DNA of 64,000 bases from Senegalimassilia sp003474385 (GCF_003474385.1 NZ_QUCY01000014.1:9135-73134); one strand, 5' to 3'. Positions 8,742-18,023 are shown, counted from the stretch's first letter. Notes: generated by a model from the sequence alone, not told the origin. A program made the numbers and translations.

Positions 8742-9164
8742 CTACCTTTCGCCTGCATGGCGGGCATCAAGCCACGCCTGAAGGAACACACTTGCTGCAA
8801 TCATATCTATCTTGCCGCGCATATCGCGCTCCGACATGCCGCTTTCACGCAAACTGCGCTTCGCCTCCTGCGAGCTGAGACGCTCATCGGTGAACTCCAC
8901 CGGCAAACCGGCAGCCTTTCCGATGCTTGCCGCGACACCGCGGATGCGGCCGGCCTGAGGCCCCTCCTCGCCCGAAAGCGTATACGGCAGGCCTGACAAG
9001 ATAAGCTCCGGCTCCCAGTCCTCGAGCACGCGTTTCCAGCTTTTCGCATTGGAAAGGACCTCGTTTGCGGGAAGCACGCAAACAGGCGATGCCACGCGTT
9101 CGCGCGGGTCGCTGATGGCGACGCCGATGCGCGTCTGACCGATATCCAGTGCAAGAATCCTCAT
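8742..9164 (-). CDS. ruvX: Holliday junction resolvase-like protein / pre-16S rRNA nuclease RuvX (YqgF)
   Basis: A 140-residue RNase H-fold protein. YqgF/RuvX proteins process the 5' end of pre-16S rRNA and have been proposed to resolve Holliday junctions. The N-terminal ALDIGQTRIGVAISD carries the first catalytic Asp. FTDERLSSQEA with Glu and KIDMIAASVFLQAWLD with Asp complete the site. ATG at 9164 is preceded by an AGGT-type site. The alaS terminator ends only about 30 bp upstream, leaving almost no room for a separate promoter. Confidence 0.92.
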   Translation of the reverse strand: MRILALDIGQTRIGVAISDPRERVASPVCVLPANEVLSNAKSWKRVLEDWEPELILSGLPYTLSGEEGPQAGRIRGVAASIGKAAGLPVEFTDERLSSQEAKRSLRESGMSERDMRGKIDMIAASVFLQAWLDARHAGER

Positions 9165-9196
9165 TGTCGACCTAACCTTACGCAACGAACGGATAA

Positions 9197-9230
9197 GAAA
9201 AACGCCCCGCAGCCAAGGGCGGCGGGGCGT
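9197..9230 (-). terminator. rho-independent terminator of alaS
   Basis: On the minus strand ACGCCCCGC, an 11-base loop and GCGGGGCGT form a 9-bp GC-rich stem, followed directly by TTTTTC. It starts 18 bp after the alaS stop codon. Confidence 0.85.
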
Positions 9231-9247
9231 GAAAGCTGCATCAAAAG

Positions 9248-11881
9248 CTACAGCAGCATCTTGCGAGCAGCCTCGAGCGCATCATCGATGCCCGCGGCGT
9301 TCTTGCCGCCGGCCTGCGCCATAGCCGGCTTGCCGCCGCCGCCGCCCTGCACGCAGGGGGCGATGGCCTTGATGATGGCACCGGCGTTGAAGCCGGCTTC
9401 GACCGCCTCGGGCGTGCCGGCTGCCATCAGCACGGCCTTGCCGTCCTTCTCGCCGATGAGCACGCATGCGCCGGGTTCCGCCATGCGAGCGGACAGGACA
9501 TCCCAGCCGTTGCGAAGGCCGCCCGCATCGGCGATCTTCACACGGGAGATGACCACGGGGTAGCCGGCAGCGGACTTCACGGCAGAGCCCACGAGCTTGG
9601 TGATGTTGTCATCGGACACAATGCCCTTGGTCTGCTTGGCCTTCTTCTGGAACTCGCGCAGCTGCTTGACGTTGGCGGCGGTGCGCTCGGACACGTCGAA
9701 CAGCGGCACGCGCAGCTCTTCGGCGGTTTCCTTCAGCTCTGCCTCGACCTTGTTGATGTAGTCAAGGGCGCCGAAGCTGGTGACGGCCTCGATGCGGCGC
9801 ACGTTAGCGCCCACGCTGGTTTCGGACGTGATCTTCATGATGCCGATCTCAGCCGTGTTGGCGACATGGCAGCCGCCGCACAGCTCGCGGGAGAACCCGC
9901 CGCACTCCACGACGCGCACCTGATCGCCGTACTTCTCGCCGAACAGGGCGGTGACGCCGCTTTCGCGGGCCGCGTCAAGCGAGGTCTCGTAAATGTTGGT
10001 GGGCGTTGCGGACATGATGAACTCGTTGGCAACGCGCTCGACCTGCGCCAGCTGCTCGGCCGTAACCGCGGCGAAATGCGTGAAGTCGAAGCGCAAGCGG
10101 TCGGGACCCACGTAGCTGCCGGCCTGGGAGACATGCTCGCCGAGGACCTGACGCAGCGCGGCGTGCAGGATATGCGTGGCGGTATGGTTGCGCGTGACGC
10201 GTGCACGACGATCCGCATCCACGGAAGCCGTGACGGCAGCGCCCTGGGAAAGAGCGCCCTCGAGCACCTTCACCACATGGCAGACGAGGCCCTTCTCAGG
10301 GGCCTTCGTGTCGACGACCTGAACCTTGACGCCCTCGGCCTCGATGACGCCCGTGTCTCCCACTTCGCCGCCCATCTCAGCATAGAACGGGGTCACGTCC
10401 AAGACCGCTTCGCCGGTCTGACCGGCCTGCAGCTCGCTCACGCGCTTGCCGTCGGCGATAAGCGCGCTGACCGTAGCCTGGGCGGAAAGCTCCTGATAGC
10501 CGACGAACCTCGTGGCGCCGAGCTCCTTGAGCAGCTCGGCGTGGATGCCGCCGTACGTGGACCAGGCCGCCTCGGCGTCCTTGACGTTGGCCGCACGGGC
10601 GCGATCGCGCTGCGCCTCCATGCAACGCTCAAAGCCCTCCATGTCCACGACGACGCCGCGCTCCTCGCACAGCTCGCGCGTGATGTCCACGGGGAAGCCG
10701 TAGGTGTCATGCAGCGTGAACGCCTGCTCGCCGGGAAGCGTGGCGCCCTCGAGCTTATCGAGGGACTCGGACAGGAACGCGCGGCCCTGGCGAAGGTTGG
10801 CGCCGAAGCGCTCCTCCTCGGACAAGATGATGCCGCGGATGAGCTCGCGGTTGTCGATGACCTCGGGGTACACGCTGCCCATGAGCTTGACCAGCTCGTC
10901 GACGTACTCGTTGAGGAACGGCTTGTCCAGGCCCAGCATATGGCCCTTCATGACGGCGCGGCGCAGCAGGCGGCGCAGCACGTAGCCGCGACCCTCGTTG
11001 GAGGGCAGAATGCCGTCGGCGATCATGAACGTGACCGAGCGGCTGTGGTCGGCCATGATGCGCAGGCACAGGTCGGCGGCCTCGTCCTTGCCGTACTCGA
11101 CGCCGGCCAAGCGCTCGCCCACGCCGACCAGGCTGCGAAGCACGTCGGTGTCGTAGTTGTTTGTAACGCCCTGCATGATGGCCGCCATGCGCTCAAGGCC
11201 CATGCCGGTATCGATGTTCTTGGTCTTAAGCGGGGCCAGCGTGCCATCTTCCTGGCCGTCGTACTGGGTGAACACGCAGTTCCAGTACTCCAGGAAGCGG
11301 TCGCAATCGCAGCCCGGCTTGCAGTCGGGGCTGCCGCAACCCACCTCGGGGCCCTGATCGAAGTAGATCTCGGAGCACGGGCCGCACGGGCCGGTAGGCC
11401 CGGCGCGCCAGAAGTTATCATCCTCGCCCAAACGGGAGATGTGGTCTTCGGCCACGCCGAGCGACTTCCAAATCTCGATGGTCTCGTCGTCGTTCTCGAA
11501 CACGGTGAAGTACAGCTTATCCTTCGGAAGGCCGAGCACCTCCGTGGAGAACTCGAAGGCCCATGCGCACATCTCGCGCTTGAAGTAGCAGCCGAAGCTG
11601 AAGTTGCCCAGCATCTCGAAGAACGACAGGTGGCGAGCATCGCCGATATTGTCGATGTCGTTGGTGCGCACGCACTTCTGCACCGTAGTGGTGCCGATAT
11701 ATGCGGGGTCGAGCTCCTTCTGGTGCAGGAAGTAGGGCTTGAACTGCACCATGCCCGCGCTAGTGAGCAGCAGCGAGGGGTCATCGGGGATGAGAGAGGA
11801 GGACGGCATGCGTTTGCAGCCCTTGCTCTCGAAGAACTTCAAGTACTTCTCGCGGATCTCCGCGCTAGTCATGTACTCCAT
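9248..11881 (-). CDS. alaS: alanyl-tRNA synthetase
   Basis: Charges tRNA-Ala. The 877-residue protein has the class II catalytic core (FFEMLGNFSFGCYFKRE, GPTGPCGPCSEIYFD), the tRNA-recognition region (ADHSRSVTFMIADGILPSNEGRGYVLRRLLRRA), the editing domain with zinc ligands in HTATHILH and ELCGGCHV, and the C-terminal C-Ala domain ending in the glycine-rich GGGGGKPAMAQAGG. ATG at 11881 is used here; an ATG three codons later (11872) is equally plausible. It is followed by a strong terminator and is preceded at 50 bp by the AI-2E family gene. Confidence 0.98.
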   Translation of the reverse strand: MEYMTSAEIREKYLKFFESKGCKRMPSSSLIPDDPSLLLTSAGMVQFKPYFLHQKELDPAYIGTTTVQKCVRTNDIDNIGDARHLSFFEMLGNFSFGCYFKREMCAWAFEFSTEVLGLPKDKLYFTVFENDDETIEIWKSLGVAEDHISRLGEDDNFWRAGPTGPCGPCSEIYFDQGPEVGCGSPDCKPGCDCDRFLEYWNCVFTQYDGQEDGTLAPLKTKNIDTGMGLERMAAIMQGVTNNYDTDVLRSLVGVGERLAGVEYGKDEAADLCLRIMADHSRSVTFMIADGILPSNEGRGYVLRRLLRRAVMKGHMLGLDKPFLNEYVDELVKLMGSVYPEVIDNRELIRGIILSEEERFGANLRQGRAFLSESLDKLEGATLPGEQAFTLHDTYGFPVDITRELCEERGVVVDMEGFERCMEAQRDRARAANVKDAEAAWSTYGGIHAELLKELGATRFVGYQELSAQATVSALIADGKRVSELQAGQTGEAVLDVTPFYAEMGGEVGDTGVIEAEGVKVQVVDTKAPEKGLVCHVVKVLEGALSQGAAVTASVDADRRARVTRNHTATHILHAALRQVLGEHVSQAGSYVGPDRLRFDFTHFAAVTAEQLAQVERVANEFIMSATPTNIYETSLDAARESGVTALFGEKYGDQVRVVECGGFSRELCGGCHVANTAEIGIMKITSETSVGANVRRIEAVTSFGALDYINKVEAELKETAEELRVPLFDVSERTAANVKQLREFQKKAKQTKGIVSDDNITKLVGSAVKSAAGYPVVISRVKIADAGGLRNGWDVLSARMAEPGACVLIGEKDGKAVLMAAGTPEAVEAGFNAGAIIKAIAPCVQGGGGGKPAMAQAGGKNAAGIDDALEAARKMLL

Positions 11882-11930
11882 GTGCCTGTCTTTCTAACTA
11901 TGCCTTGCCATAAATCGGCGCGCGTGCGCC

Positions 11931-13208
11931 CTATTGCCGATCGCCGTCGCGACGTTGCTCTTTGCCGCGGCCCACCTTCGGAAGGGAGAAGCCCGTCGAA
12001 GCGTCCGGATGAGGGGACGTTGCATCGGCGATGGGGTCGAGCGATCCGTCGGATCGAGGCGTGCCCTGGAAGAACACGCCATCCTCGGCAACCAGCTGGC
12101 GCCCGGTTTGCTTCTCGAAATAATACACGAAAACAGACTTCATAACCGCCACGGCGGGAATAGAGGCCAGCATGCCCACAAGCGAGCCGGTGAACCCGCT
12201 CATGGCCCCGCCGATCGCGCTGCCCGCAACCAAGGCGATAAGGGTGAGCGCCGGATGGATGTCCACCGATGACGCCATGATCTTCGGAGAGACGAACGTA
12301 TACACCACCTGCTGGATGATGATGGTGCCCACAAGCGCCACCAACGCGATCCACGGGCTGACGAACACGCCCACAAGCGCCGCCAGCGCACCGCCGAGCC
12401 ACGGGCCCACGATGGGGATGATGTTCAAGATGCCAGCGATGATGCCGAGCGCGGCGTAATTGGGAATGCCCGAGACGGCGAACAGCACGCCGCACGCCAC
12501 CCCGATGACGCCGCACTGGATAAGCGTGCCCTTGATATAGCCGCCCATAACGCGCGTGAACGTGACGTGCAGCATATCCATGGTCTCGCGATGGGAAGGG
12601 CCTGCCAATCGCATGGTCTCGCGACCGAGCGCGGGAAGCTCGATGAGGATCCAAAACGCTATGACCAGGGCGAAGCCCACCGCTATGCCCGTGTTCACCA
12701 CGCCGGCACCGATGGCGACCACGCCCGTGGCGCTCTGTCGCGCCACATCGGACGCCGCTGAGCCCATAGAGGACAAGGCCTCGTTCATATAGGCTTGCAC
12801 CGTGTTGTTCTGGAACACATCGGAATAGCGAGCGTACACGCCGTTGGCCCAGCCCATGAAGTCGTTGATGTAGCCGGGGATGCTCTGCACCAGGTCAGTG
12901 AACTGCTCACCGAAGCCGAACGCCGGGGAGAGCATAAGGAAGCTGACGATCGCCAGCACGGCGAACATGAGCAGATAGGCGATGCCCGTTCCCGCCGGGC
13001 GCGGCACGCCCTTGGATTCCAGCTTGTTCACCGTGCCGCGCAGGCAGAACACGATGATCAGCGTCCAAAGCAAGATGCCGATCGGGACGCTGAGGATGTT
13101 GACGAGGTAGACCGCTGCGCCTGTGAGCAGGATGGCGCCTACCGCGGTCCATACCATGAGGAACCGTCGGCGCGCCTTCTCCATCGCGACATCGGGATTG
13201 GTGGCCAT
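11931..13208 (-). CDS. AI-2E family transporter (PerM/YdiK-type membrane protein)
   Basis: A 425-residue polytopic membrane protein with about eight hydrophobic segments. The central VARQSATGVVAIGAGVVNTG and the conserved run GYIKGTLIQCGVIGVACG, followed by IPNYAALGIIAGILNIIPIVGPWLGG, match the AI-2E/PerM family. Members have been linked to autoinducer-2 export or Na/H exchange, and the substrate here cannot be predicted. The last 70 residues are hydrophilic and charged. It starts 12 bp after the next gene upstream, so the two form a likely operon. Confidence 0.88.
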   Translation of the reverse strand: MATNPDVAMEKARRRFLMVWTAVGAILLTGAAVYLVNILSVPIGILLWTLIIVFCLRGTVNKLESKGVPRPAGTGIAYLLMFAVLAIVSFLMLSPAFGFGEQFTDLVQSIPGYINDFMGWANGVYARYSDVFQNNTVQAYMNEALSSMGSAASDVARQSATGVVAIGAGVVNTGIAVGFALVIAFWILIELPALGRETMRLAGPSHRETMDMLHVTFTRVMGGYIKGTLIQCGVIGVACGVLFAVSGIPNYAALGIIAGILNIIPIVGPWLGGALAALVGVFVSPWIALVALVGTIIIQQVVYTFVSPKIMASSVDIHPALTLIALVAGSAIGGAMSGFTGSLVGMLASIPAVAVMKSVFVYYFEKQTGRQLVAEDGVFFQGTPRSDGSLDPIADATSPHPDASTGFSLPKVGRGKEQRRDGDRQ

Positions 13209-13220
13209 GGATACCAGCTC

Positions 13221-13853
13221 CTAGCGCTCCTGGGAGGAATCGTTGCCCTGGGGAGCATACGTGAAGTACGCAGGCTGCTCAGGCCGGTCATCAGGCTGGA
13301 CCTGCTGGGGCGCATCGTCGTCGTTTGCCTGGGCCTTGGAGGGGGTGCCGCCCTGCGCATCGTCGCCCTCGTCCGGCGCGCCTGCCAATGCTGCGGCTTG
13401 GGCCTTCGCCTTCGCCTCGCCAAGAGCGACCGATTCATCGCTGGCATGCTTGGACTTGAGCTTCTCGCGAACCTTGGAGGTGACGTTGTTCATGATCTCC
13501 ATGGGAGCGTTCGTGGCGGCCTCGACCACGCCCACCGCATTCGAGGCGGAGTCGGTGATGTCGCTGACATCCTCCAAGATCTGATCGAGGCGCATAATCT
13601 CGAGATTCGCCGCATCCACGGTCAAGGACACGCGATCGACGAGCGGATCGACCTTGTCCATAGCGGGCTCGAGCGATTTCGTGATGCGTTGCACGCTTTC
13701 AAGCGTCGGGTCAAGTTGCTCCTTCATTTTGTCGACCGTGGTGCGCGTTTTGCGCACGGTGATGACAAGCTCGATCACGAACCACACCAAAGCCACGCCG
13801 AGCACCACGTACACGATAGGCAAAACCACGCCCATAACTTCGCCGAAATCCAC
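13221..13853 (-). CDS. DUF948-like single-pass membrane protein
   Basis: A 210-residue protein with one N-terminal transmembrane helix (about residues 8-32), then a long amphipathic stretch with heptad-like spacing (TVDKMKEQLDPTLESVQ, repeated MDKVDPLVDRVSLTVDAA). The C-terminus is disordered and Ala/Asp/Gln-rich. This layout resembles DUF948 proteins, whose function is unknown. A TATAGT on the minus strand about 45 bp upstream may be its promoter. It may be an accessory of the adjoining AI-2E family protein. Confidence 0.65.
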   Translation of the reverse strand: MDFGEVMGVVLPIVYVVLGVALVWFVIELVITVRKTRTTVDKMKEQLDPTLESVQRITKSLEPAMDKVDPLVDRVSLTVDAANLEIMRLDQILEDVSDITDSASNAVGVVEAATNAPMEIMNNVTSKVREKLKSKHASDESVALGEAKAKAQAAALAGAPDEGDDAQGGTPSKAQANDDDAPQQVQPDDRPEQPAYFTYAPQGNDSSQER

Positions 13854-13996
13854 CAGACGCCTCCTTCATATATCCATATACGCCGCCAACTATAGCATGC
13901 GGTCTTGGATTCTACCCCGCCGACGCATGCGTTTACACCCGCCGTTCATAGCGGTTGCAATGCGGTTACCTTCGAAAAGACGTGGGGTTTTGCCTT

Positions 13997-14017
13997 GCGC
14001 TCCTTAAGAAGAAGCGC
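13997..14017 (-). terminator. 9-bp hairpin after rarA
   Basis: On the minus strand GCGCTTCTT-CTT-AAGGAGCGC begins just after the rarA stop codon and contains one G-U pair. There is no T-run, so it is only a possible transcript end. Confidence 0.3.
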
Positions 14018-15472
14018 CTAACGGGCACCCGTTTCCTCGCCTTCGGAAGCATCCCGCGCGCCCGGTTTCTTCCGCCCGCTGCGCACACCGTTCGCCTCGA
14101 CATCGACCGACCCGCCCTTCGGCAGCTCGGCCCCATGATGGACCCCCGCCGCCGCATGGGGAGCCTGCGCCCGATCGCGCGCCGCGGCATCTACGCGATA
14201 CGACTCCCAACCGCGCTCGGAGGGATGATAGAAGCAGCCGCGCTCAAGCCCTTCCGGCAAGTAGCGTTGATCGACCCAGCCTGCAGGATAATCGTGCGGG
14301 TATTTGTACGCGCCGTAATGCTCGGAGCCGGGGCGGTGCCTGTCGCGAAGATAGTCGGGGACATCGCGCTTGGGCCCGTTTCGCACTTCCGCCAAGGCAG
14401 CATCGATACCCGCCTCGCACGCGTTGCTTTTCGGCGCAAGAGCGATATAGGTTGCCGCCTGCGCCAAGTTGATGCGGCATTCGGGATACCCGATGACCTC
14501 CGCTGATTTGAACGCGGCCGCGGCCACCAGCAATGCCTGAGGATCGGCGTTGCCCACGTCCTCGGACGCGTGGATAAGCATACGGCGCGCGATGTATTTG
14601 GGGTCCTCTCCCCCATCGATCATACGGGCGAGCCAATACAGCGCCGCATCGGGATCGGAACCGCGCATGGACTTGATGAAGGCGGATATGATGTCGTAAT
14701 GCATATCCTTGTTCTTGTCATACGGCAATGCGCGATGCGGCGTAGCGCTTTCCACCTGCGCCTTCGTGATAACGGCAGGGTTCTCGCGCGTGCCGGGCTG
14801 CTGCATGCCCGCCGCAAGCTCGAGGGTGGTAAGCGATGCGCGGCCATCGCCGCCCGCCAAGAGCACGATAGCGCTGCGAGCAGCCGGGTCGAGCGTATAC
14901 AAGCCGTCCAGCCCGCGAGGGTCGGCAACGGCCCGGTCGACCAGCTGCGCCACATCGCCGTCGGAAAGCCCCTTGAGACCGACCACGCGCGAGCGGCTGA
15001 TAAGGGCGGAGTTCACCTCGAAAAACGGGTTCTCAGTGGTGGCTCCCACCAGCACCACGGTGCGGTTCTCCACCGCATGAAGAAGCGCATCCTGCTGACT
15101 GCGATTGAATCGATGGATCTCGTCCACAAACAGGATGGTACGCGAGCCGTTGAGCGCCAAGCGCTTCTCGGCGGCGTCGATTTCCCGGCGCAGGTCGGAT
15201 ACGGTGCCGCCGATGGCCGACACCTCCACGAACGTGGCCTTCGTGGATTCGGCGATGACGTGAGCGATGGAGGTTTTGCCGGTTCCCGCCGGGCCGTAGA
15301 GGATGACCGAGCTGACGTTGTCCTGCTCGATGGCCGCACGCAACCAGCTGCCCGGGCCCACGGCATCCTGCTGCCCCACCACATCTTCCAGCGTTCGCGG
15401 GCGCATGCGCACCGCCAGCGGCGCCACCTGCTGCTTGCGTTCGTTCTCCATTGCCGTGAATAGCGTGTCCAT
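14018..15472 (-). CDS. rarA: replication-associated recombination protein A (MgsA/RarA AAA+ ATPase)
   Basis: A clamp-loader-like AAA+ ATPase acting at stalled replication forks. The 484-residue protein has RPRTLEDVVGQQ, Walker A YGPAGTGKTS, Walker B LFVDEIHRFN, sensor 1 GATTENPFFEVN, arginine finger SRSRV, and the C-terminal tetramerisation region with MIDGGEDPKYIARRM and EDVGNADP. The C-terminus has a basic, low-complexity tail of about 50 residues beyond the family core. ATG at 15472 is chosen because AGGGGTGG lies just upstream; longer readings lack such a site. It is divergent from the 6S RNA candidate. Confidence 0.95.
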   Translation of the reverse strand: MDTLFTAMENERKQQVAPLAVRMRPRTLEDVVGQQDAVGPGSWLRAAIEQDNVSSVILYGPAGTGKTSIAHVIAESTKATFVEVSAIGGTVSDLRREIDAAEKRLALNGSRTILFVDEIHRFNRSQQDALLHAVENRTVVLVGATTENPFFEVNSALISRSRVVGLKGLSDGDVAQLVDRAVADPRGLDGLYTLDPAARSAIVLLAGGDGRASLTTLELAAGMQQPGTRENPAVITKAQVESATPHRALPYDKNKDMHYDIISAFIKSMRGSDPDAALYWLARMIDGGEDPKYIARRMLIHASEDVGNADPQALLVAAAAFKSAEVIGYPECRINLAQAATYIALAPKSNACEAGIDAALAEVRNGPKRDVPDYLRDRHRPGSEHYGAYKYPHDYPAGWVDQRYLPEGLERGCFYHPSERGWESYRVDAAARDRAQAPHAAAGVHHGAELPKGGSVDVEANGVRSGRKKPGARDASEGEETGAR

Positions 15473-15605
15473 GACCACCCCTGCCTGTTGATTGGCAAAC
15501 CATGATAGCACGCGAACGTTTGTTTGCCTAGAGAAAAATGGGGCGTCTCGCTCAGCTCGAAAAGCAACGGCTTGCTTACACCTGCTTCACCGATTCTGTC
15601 AAGAC

Positions 15606-15633
15606 TTTACTTTGCCTTGAGGTCCCATATACT
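15606..15633 (+). promoter_or_regulatory. candidate promoter of the 6S RNA
   Basis: TTTACT (15606-15611), a 16-base spacer and TATACT (15628-15633) resemble a housekeeping sigma promoter. Transcription would start near 15641, exactly where the 5' strand of the closing stem of the RNA begins. Confidence 0.5.
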
Positions 15634-15640
15634 CGATATC

Positions 15641-15816
15641 AGGTTCCACCCTTGTCGCCGTACTTTTTGCGATGGACCGATGCTATTTCCGAGGGAGCTC
15701 AAGATAGCAAGTGAAACGGAGATTCGCGCCCGTTGGCACGAAAGCCGGGAAGCAAGCTGCGAGCACCCACCTTGTTGAGGTGGGTTCATCCTTCCGGCCG
15801 GGGGTGGGACTTTTTT
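15641..15816 (+). ncRNA. ssrS: probable 6S RNA
   Basis: A rod-shaped RNA of about 176 nt. Its 5' end (GTTCCACCC, 15643-15651) pairs perfectly, with one G-U, to its 3' end (GGGTGGGAC, 802-810 of 15xxx), extended by A-U and G-U pairs into a run of six T. On the 3' side of the central region there is a strong local hairpin (CCCACCT/AGGTGGG, 15766-15784) followed by TT, as in known 6S RNAs. Internally TGCTAT (15681-15686) pairs with ATAGCA (15704-15709). 6S RNA sequesters the housekeeping RNA polymerase holoenzyme by mimicking an open promoter. In Bacillus a 6S gene also lies close to the rarA homologue. Identification rests on architecture and context, not on a covariance search. Confidence 0.65.
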
Positions 15817-15873
15817 CATGCCCGAATCCGGCCCGCCCCGCCATCACACCCGCAATCATCTTGCGAAAAGCAG

Positions 15874-17307
15874 TTACGCCGCAGGCAGCCTGAGCACGAA
15901 CGTGGTGCCCTCGCCTTGCGCCCCTTCCACGCAGATCGTGCCGTGGTGGTATTGCACCGCATGCTTGACGATGGCAAGCCCCAGGCCCGTGCCGCCTGTT
16001 TCCTTCGAACGGCTTTTATCCAGACGGAAGAATCGCTCGAACACCTTTTCGCGCATCTCCTCGGGAATGCCCGCCCCGGTATCGCTCACGCGCACCGTGA
16101 CCACCGATTCGGGGTCCGGCTCCGCCCCTGCCGCACGCAGCGCCTCCAAAACCTCCTCGGACGCAGCGCCCTGCGACACGCGCACCGACACGCTTCCGCC
16201 GGCATGGTTGTAGCGCACCGCGTTTTCGATAAGGTTGTACAGCATCTCCTCGGCAAGCGTCTCGCTACCGTTGATATGGGTGGACCCGCCCTTCACGGAG
16301 ATGGATACGCCCTCGTCAGCGGCGAACGACTCCAAGCGTCCGGCCATCCGTCGGGCAACGGACGTCACGTCGATGGGCCGCTCCTCGCGCGCGAACGCGC
16401 TCTCGTCGAGCTTCGAAAGCGTGAGCACGTCGTTGATAAGGCCGCGCATCGCCTGCGCCTCGTCGTAGATAAGGCCGGCGAACTTCTGCCGGTCCTCAGG
16501 CAGCACCATGTCGTTCTTCATAAGCTCGGCATAGCCCGATATCACCTGCAGCGGCGTCTTCATCTCGTGGCTAACGTTGCTGGAGAAGTCGCGGCGCATG
16601 CTTTCCGCTTCGGCAAGCTCCTTGTTCTGCTTCTTGAGCTGCGTCTGCTGATCGTCGATGCGCTGAAGAAGGGGCACCATTTCCCCGTAGATGTCGTTTT
16701 CCAAAGGTTCCGCCATGTCAAGGGCGTCGATAGGCTTCATGATGTGGCGCGTGAGCAGCCGGGACAGCAAGAATACCAATCCGGCGACGACCACGAGCGC
16801 GAACAGCGTTGGCACGAGCATCTCGCCCAAGAAGGCGAACAGGGAATGACGGGTTTCAGACAAGCGGACGATGCGCCCATCGGAGAGCTTCTCAGCGGCA
16901 TACACCGTATCGGTGCCCAAGGTTTCCGAATAGCGCATGCTCACCGCCTCGCCCGTGCGCGCGGCCTTGCTGACCTCGGGACGGGAGGCGTGGTTATCCA
17001 TCTGGCCGGCGTCTGCCTGGCTATCGTAGAGCACCAGGCCGTTTTCGCTGATAAGCGTGTAGCGGGTGATACCGCTGAACTGCTGGGACAAGACGGTGGC
17101 CACATCGGCGGCCGGGGCCTCGTCAAGGGCCGTCGCCGCCCGGCTGGCTTCCTGGACCAGGGCCTGCTCGGCATCATGCTCGTAGGAGTAATAGAAGATG
17201 CTGACCATCACCGCGGAAAAGGCCAAAAGAATCCCCAGGGAAAACGCCAAAACGGTGGTGAAGATGCGGCCGGCAAGGCTTTTAACGTGATCGGGCGAAG
17301 GGCTCAT
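15874..17307 (-). CDS. sensor histidine kinase, PhoR-like
   Basis: A 477-residue membrane kinase with TM1 about residues 16-40, an extracytoplasmic domain (41-158), TM2 about 159-182, a short linker, and HisKA with the phospho-acceptor His247 in SSNVSHEMKTPLQ. HATPase motifs follow: EMLYNLIENAVRYN (N box), VSDTGAGIP (G1), FERFFRLDKSR (F box) and GGTGLGLAIVKH (G2). Its place at the end of the pst-phoU-regulator run argues for a phosphate-sensing role. ATG at 17307 follows GAGG 8 bases upstream; readings starting further upstream overlap the regulator and are unlikely. No clear terminator follows. Confidence 0.9.
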   Translation of the reverse strand: MSPSPDHVKSLAGRIFTTVLAFSLGILLAFSAVMVSIFYYSYEHDAEQALVQEASRAATALDEAPAADVATVLSQQFSGITRYTLISENGLVLYDSQADAGQMDNHASRPEVSKAARTGEAVSMRYSETLGTDTVYAAEKLSDGRIVRLSETRHSLFAFLGEMLVPTLFALVVVAGLVFLLSRLLTRHIMKPIDALDMAEPLENDIYGEMVPLLQRIDDQQTQLKKQNKELAEAESMRRDFSSNVSHEMKTPLQVISGYAELMKNDMVLPEDRQKFAGLIYDEAQAMRGLINDVLTLSKLDESAFAREERPIDVTSVARRMAGRLESFAADEGVSISVKGGSTHINGSETLAEEMLYNLIENAVRYNHAGGSVSVRVSQGAASEEVLEALRAAGAEPDPESVVTVRVSDTGAGIPEEMREKVFERFFRLDKSRSKETGGTGLGLAIVKHAVQYHHGTICVEGAQGEGTTFVLRLPAA

Positions 17308-17318
17308 GCGGCAAACCT

Positions 17319-18011
17319 CTATTCCGGCTGTCTGATGCTGTAACCCACGCCGCGCACGGTTTTGATGCAGGCATCGGCACCCGGGCATGCGGCGGAAAGC
17401 TTCTGGCGCAGCGTTTGGATATGCACGTCGACAGTGCGCGTCTCGCCCACGAACGTCATGCCCCATACGTCCTCGAGCAGCTGACCGCGCGACAGCACGC
17501 GCCCGACGTTGCGAAGCAGTGCGCGCAGCAGGTCGAACTCCTTGAGCGTGAGCTCGACGGGGATGCCGCCTGCGGAAACGGTGTGCTCGAGCACGCGCAG
17601 CTCGATGGGCCCGCACTCCAGCACATCGCCGGCGGGCGCGGTTGGCGCCGCGGCGCGGCGCAAGAGCGCGTTCACGCGGCTGACCAGCTCCATCATGCCG
17701 AAGGGTTTGGCCAGGTAATCGTCGGCGCCCGCATCAAGGCCGCTGACCTTGTCGAACTCGGTGCCTTTCGCCGTGAGCATCATGACGGGAAGGAACTTGG
17801 TGGCCGGGTCCTCGCGCAGGCGGCGGAGAACCTCGAGTCCGTCGATCTCGGGCAACATGATGTCGAGCAACACCAAGTCGGGAAGCGATTCTCGGCAAGC
17901 ATCGAAGAAGTCGCCGGCATGGGCGAAGCCCGCTGCCTCAAGGCCCGCCTGCTTGAGCGCGTACACCGTCAAATCGCGGATATTCGTGTCGTCTTCCAAG
18001 TAGTAGATCAT
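17319..18011 (-). CDS. OmpR/PhoB family response regulator
   Basis: A 230-residue two-domain regulator. The receiver domain (1-115) has the acidic pair EDD, phospho-acceptor D50 in LLDIMLP, T/K switch residues in MLTAKG and YLAKPFGMMELVSRV. The winged helix (about 130-225) has LTLKEFDLLRALLRNVGRVLSR and ETRTVDVHIQTLRQKL, with a closing VRGVGYSI. It lies 11 bp upstream of the kinase gene and 12 bp after the second regulator, so it is the likely cognate partner of the kinase. Confidence 0.92.
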   Translation of the reverse strand: MIYYLEDDTNIRDLTVYALKQAGLEAAGFAHAGDFFDACRESLPDLVLLDIMLPEIDGLEVLRRLREDPATKFLPVMMLTAKGTEFDKVSGLDAGADDYLAKPFGMMELVSRVNALLRRAAAPTAPAGDVLECGPIELRVLEHTVSAGGIPVELTLKEFDLLRALLRNVGRVLSRGQLLEDVWGMTFVGETRTVDVHIQTLRQKLSAACPGADACIKTVRGVGYSIRQPE

Positions 18012-18023
18012 GCTTGCACCTCG

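Noticed and set aside
9866..12145. 759-codon open frame on the plus strand opposite alaS
   Set aside because: It is antisense to alaS, has no recognisable motifs and a composition typical of reverse-strand frames in high-GC genes.
15513..15526. LexA-like box (CGAACGTTTGTTTG) upstream of rarA
   Set aside because: Two mismatches to the Gram-positive consensus, and nearly the same bases (CGCGAACGTTTG) occur between ccmD and ccmC where SOS control makes no sense.
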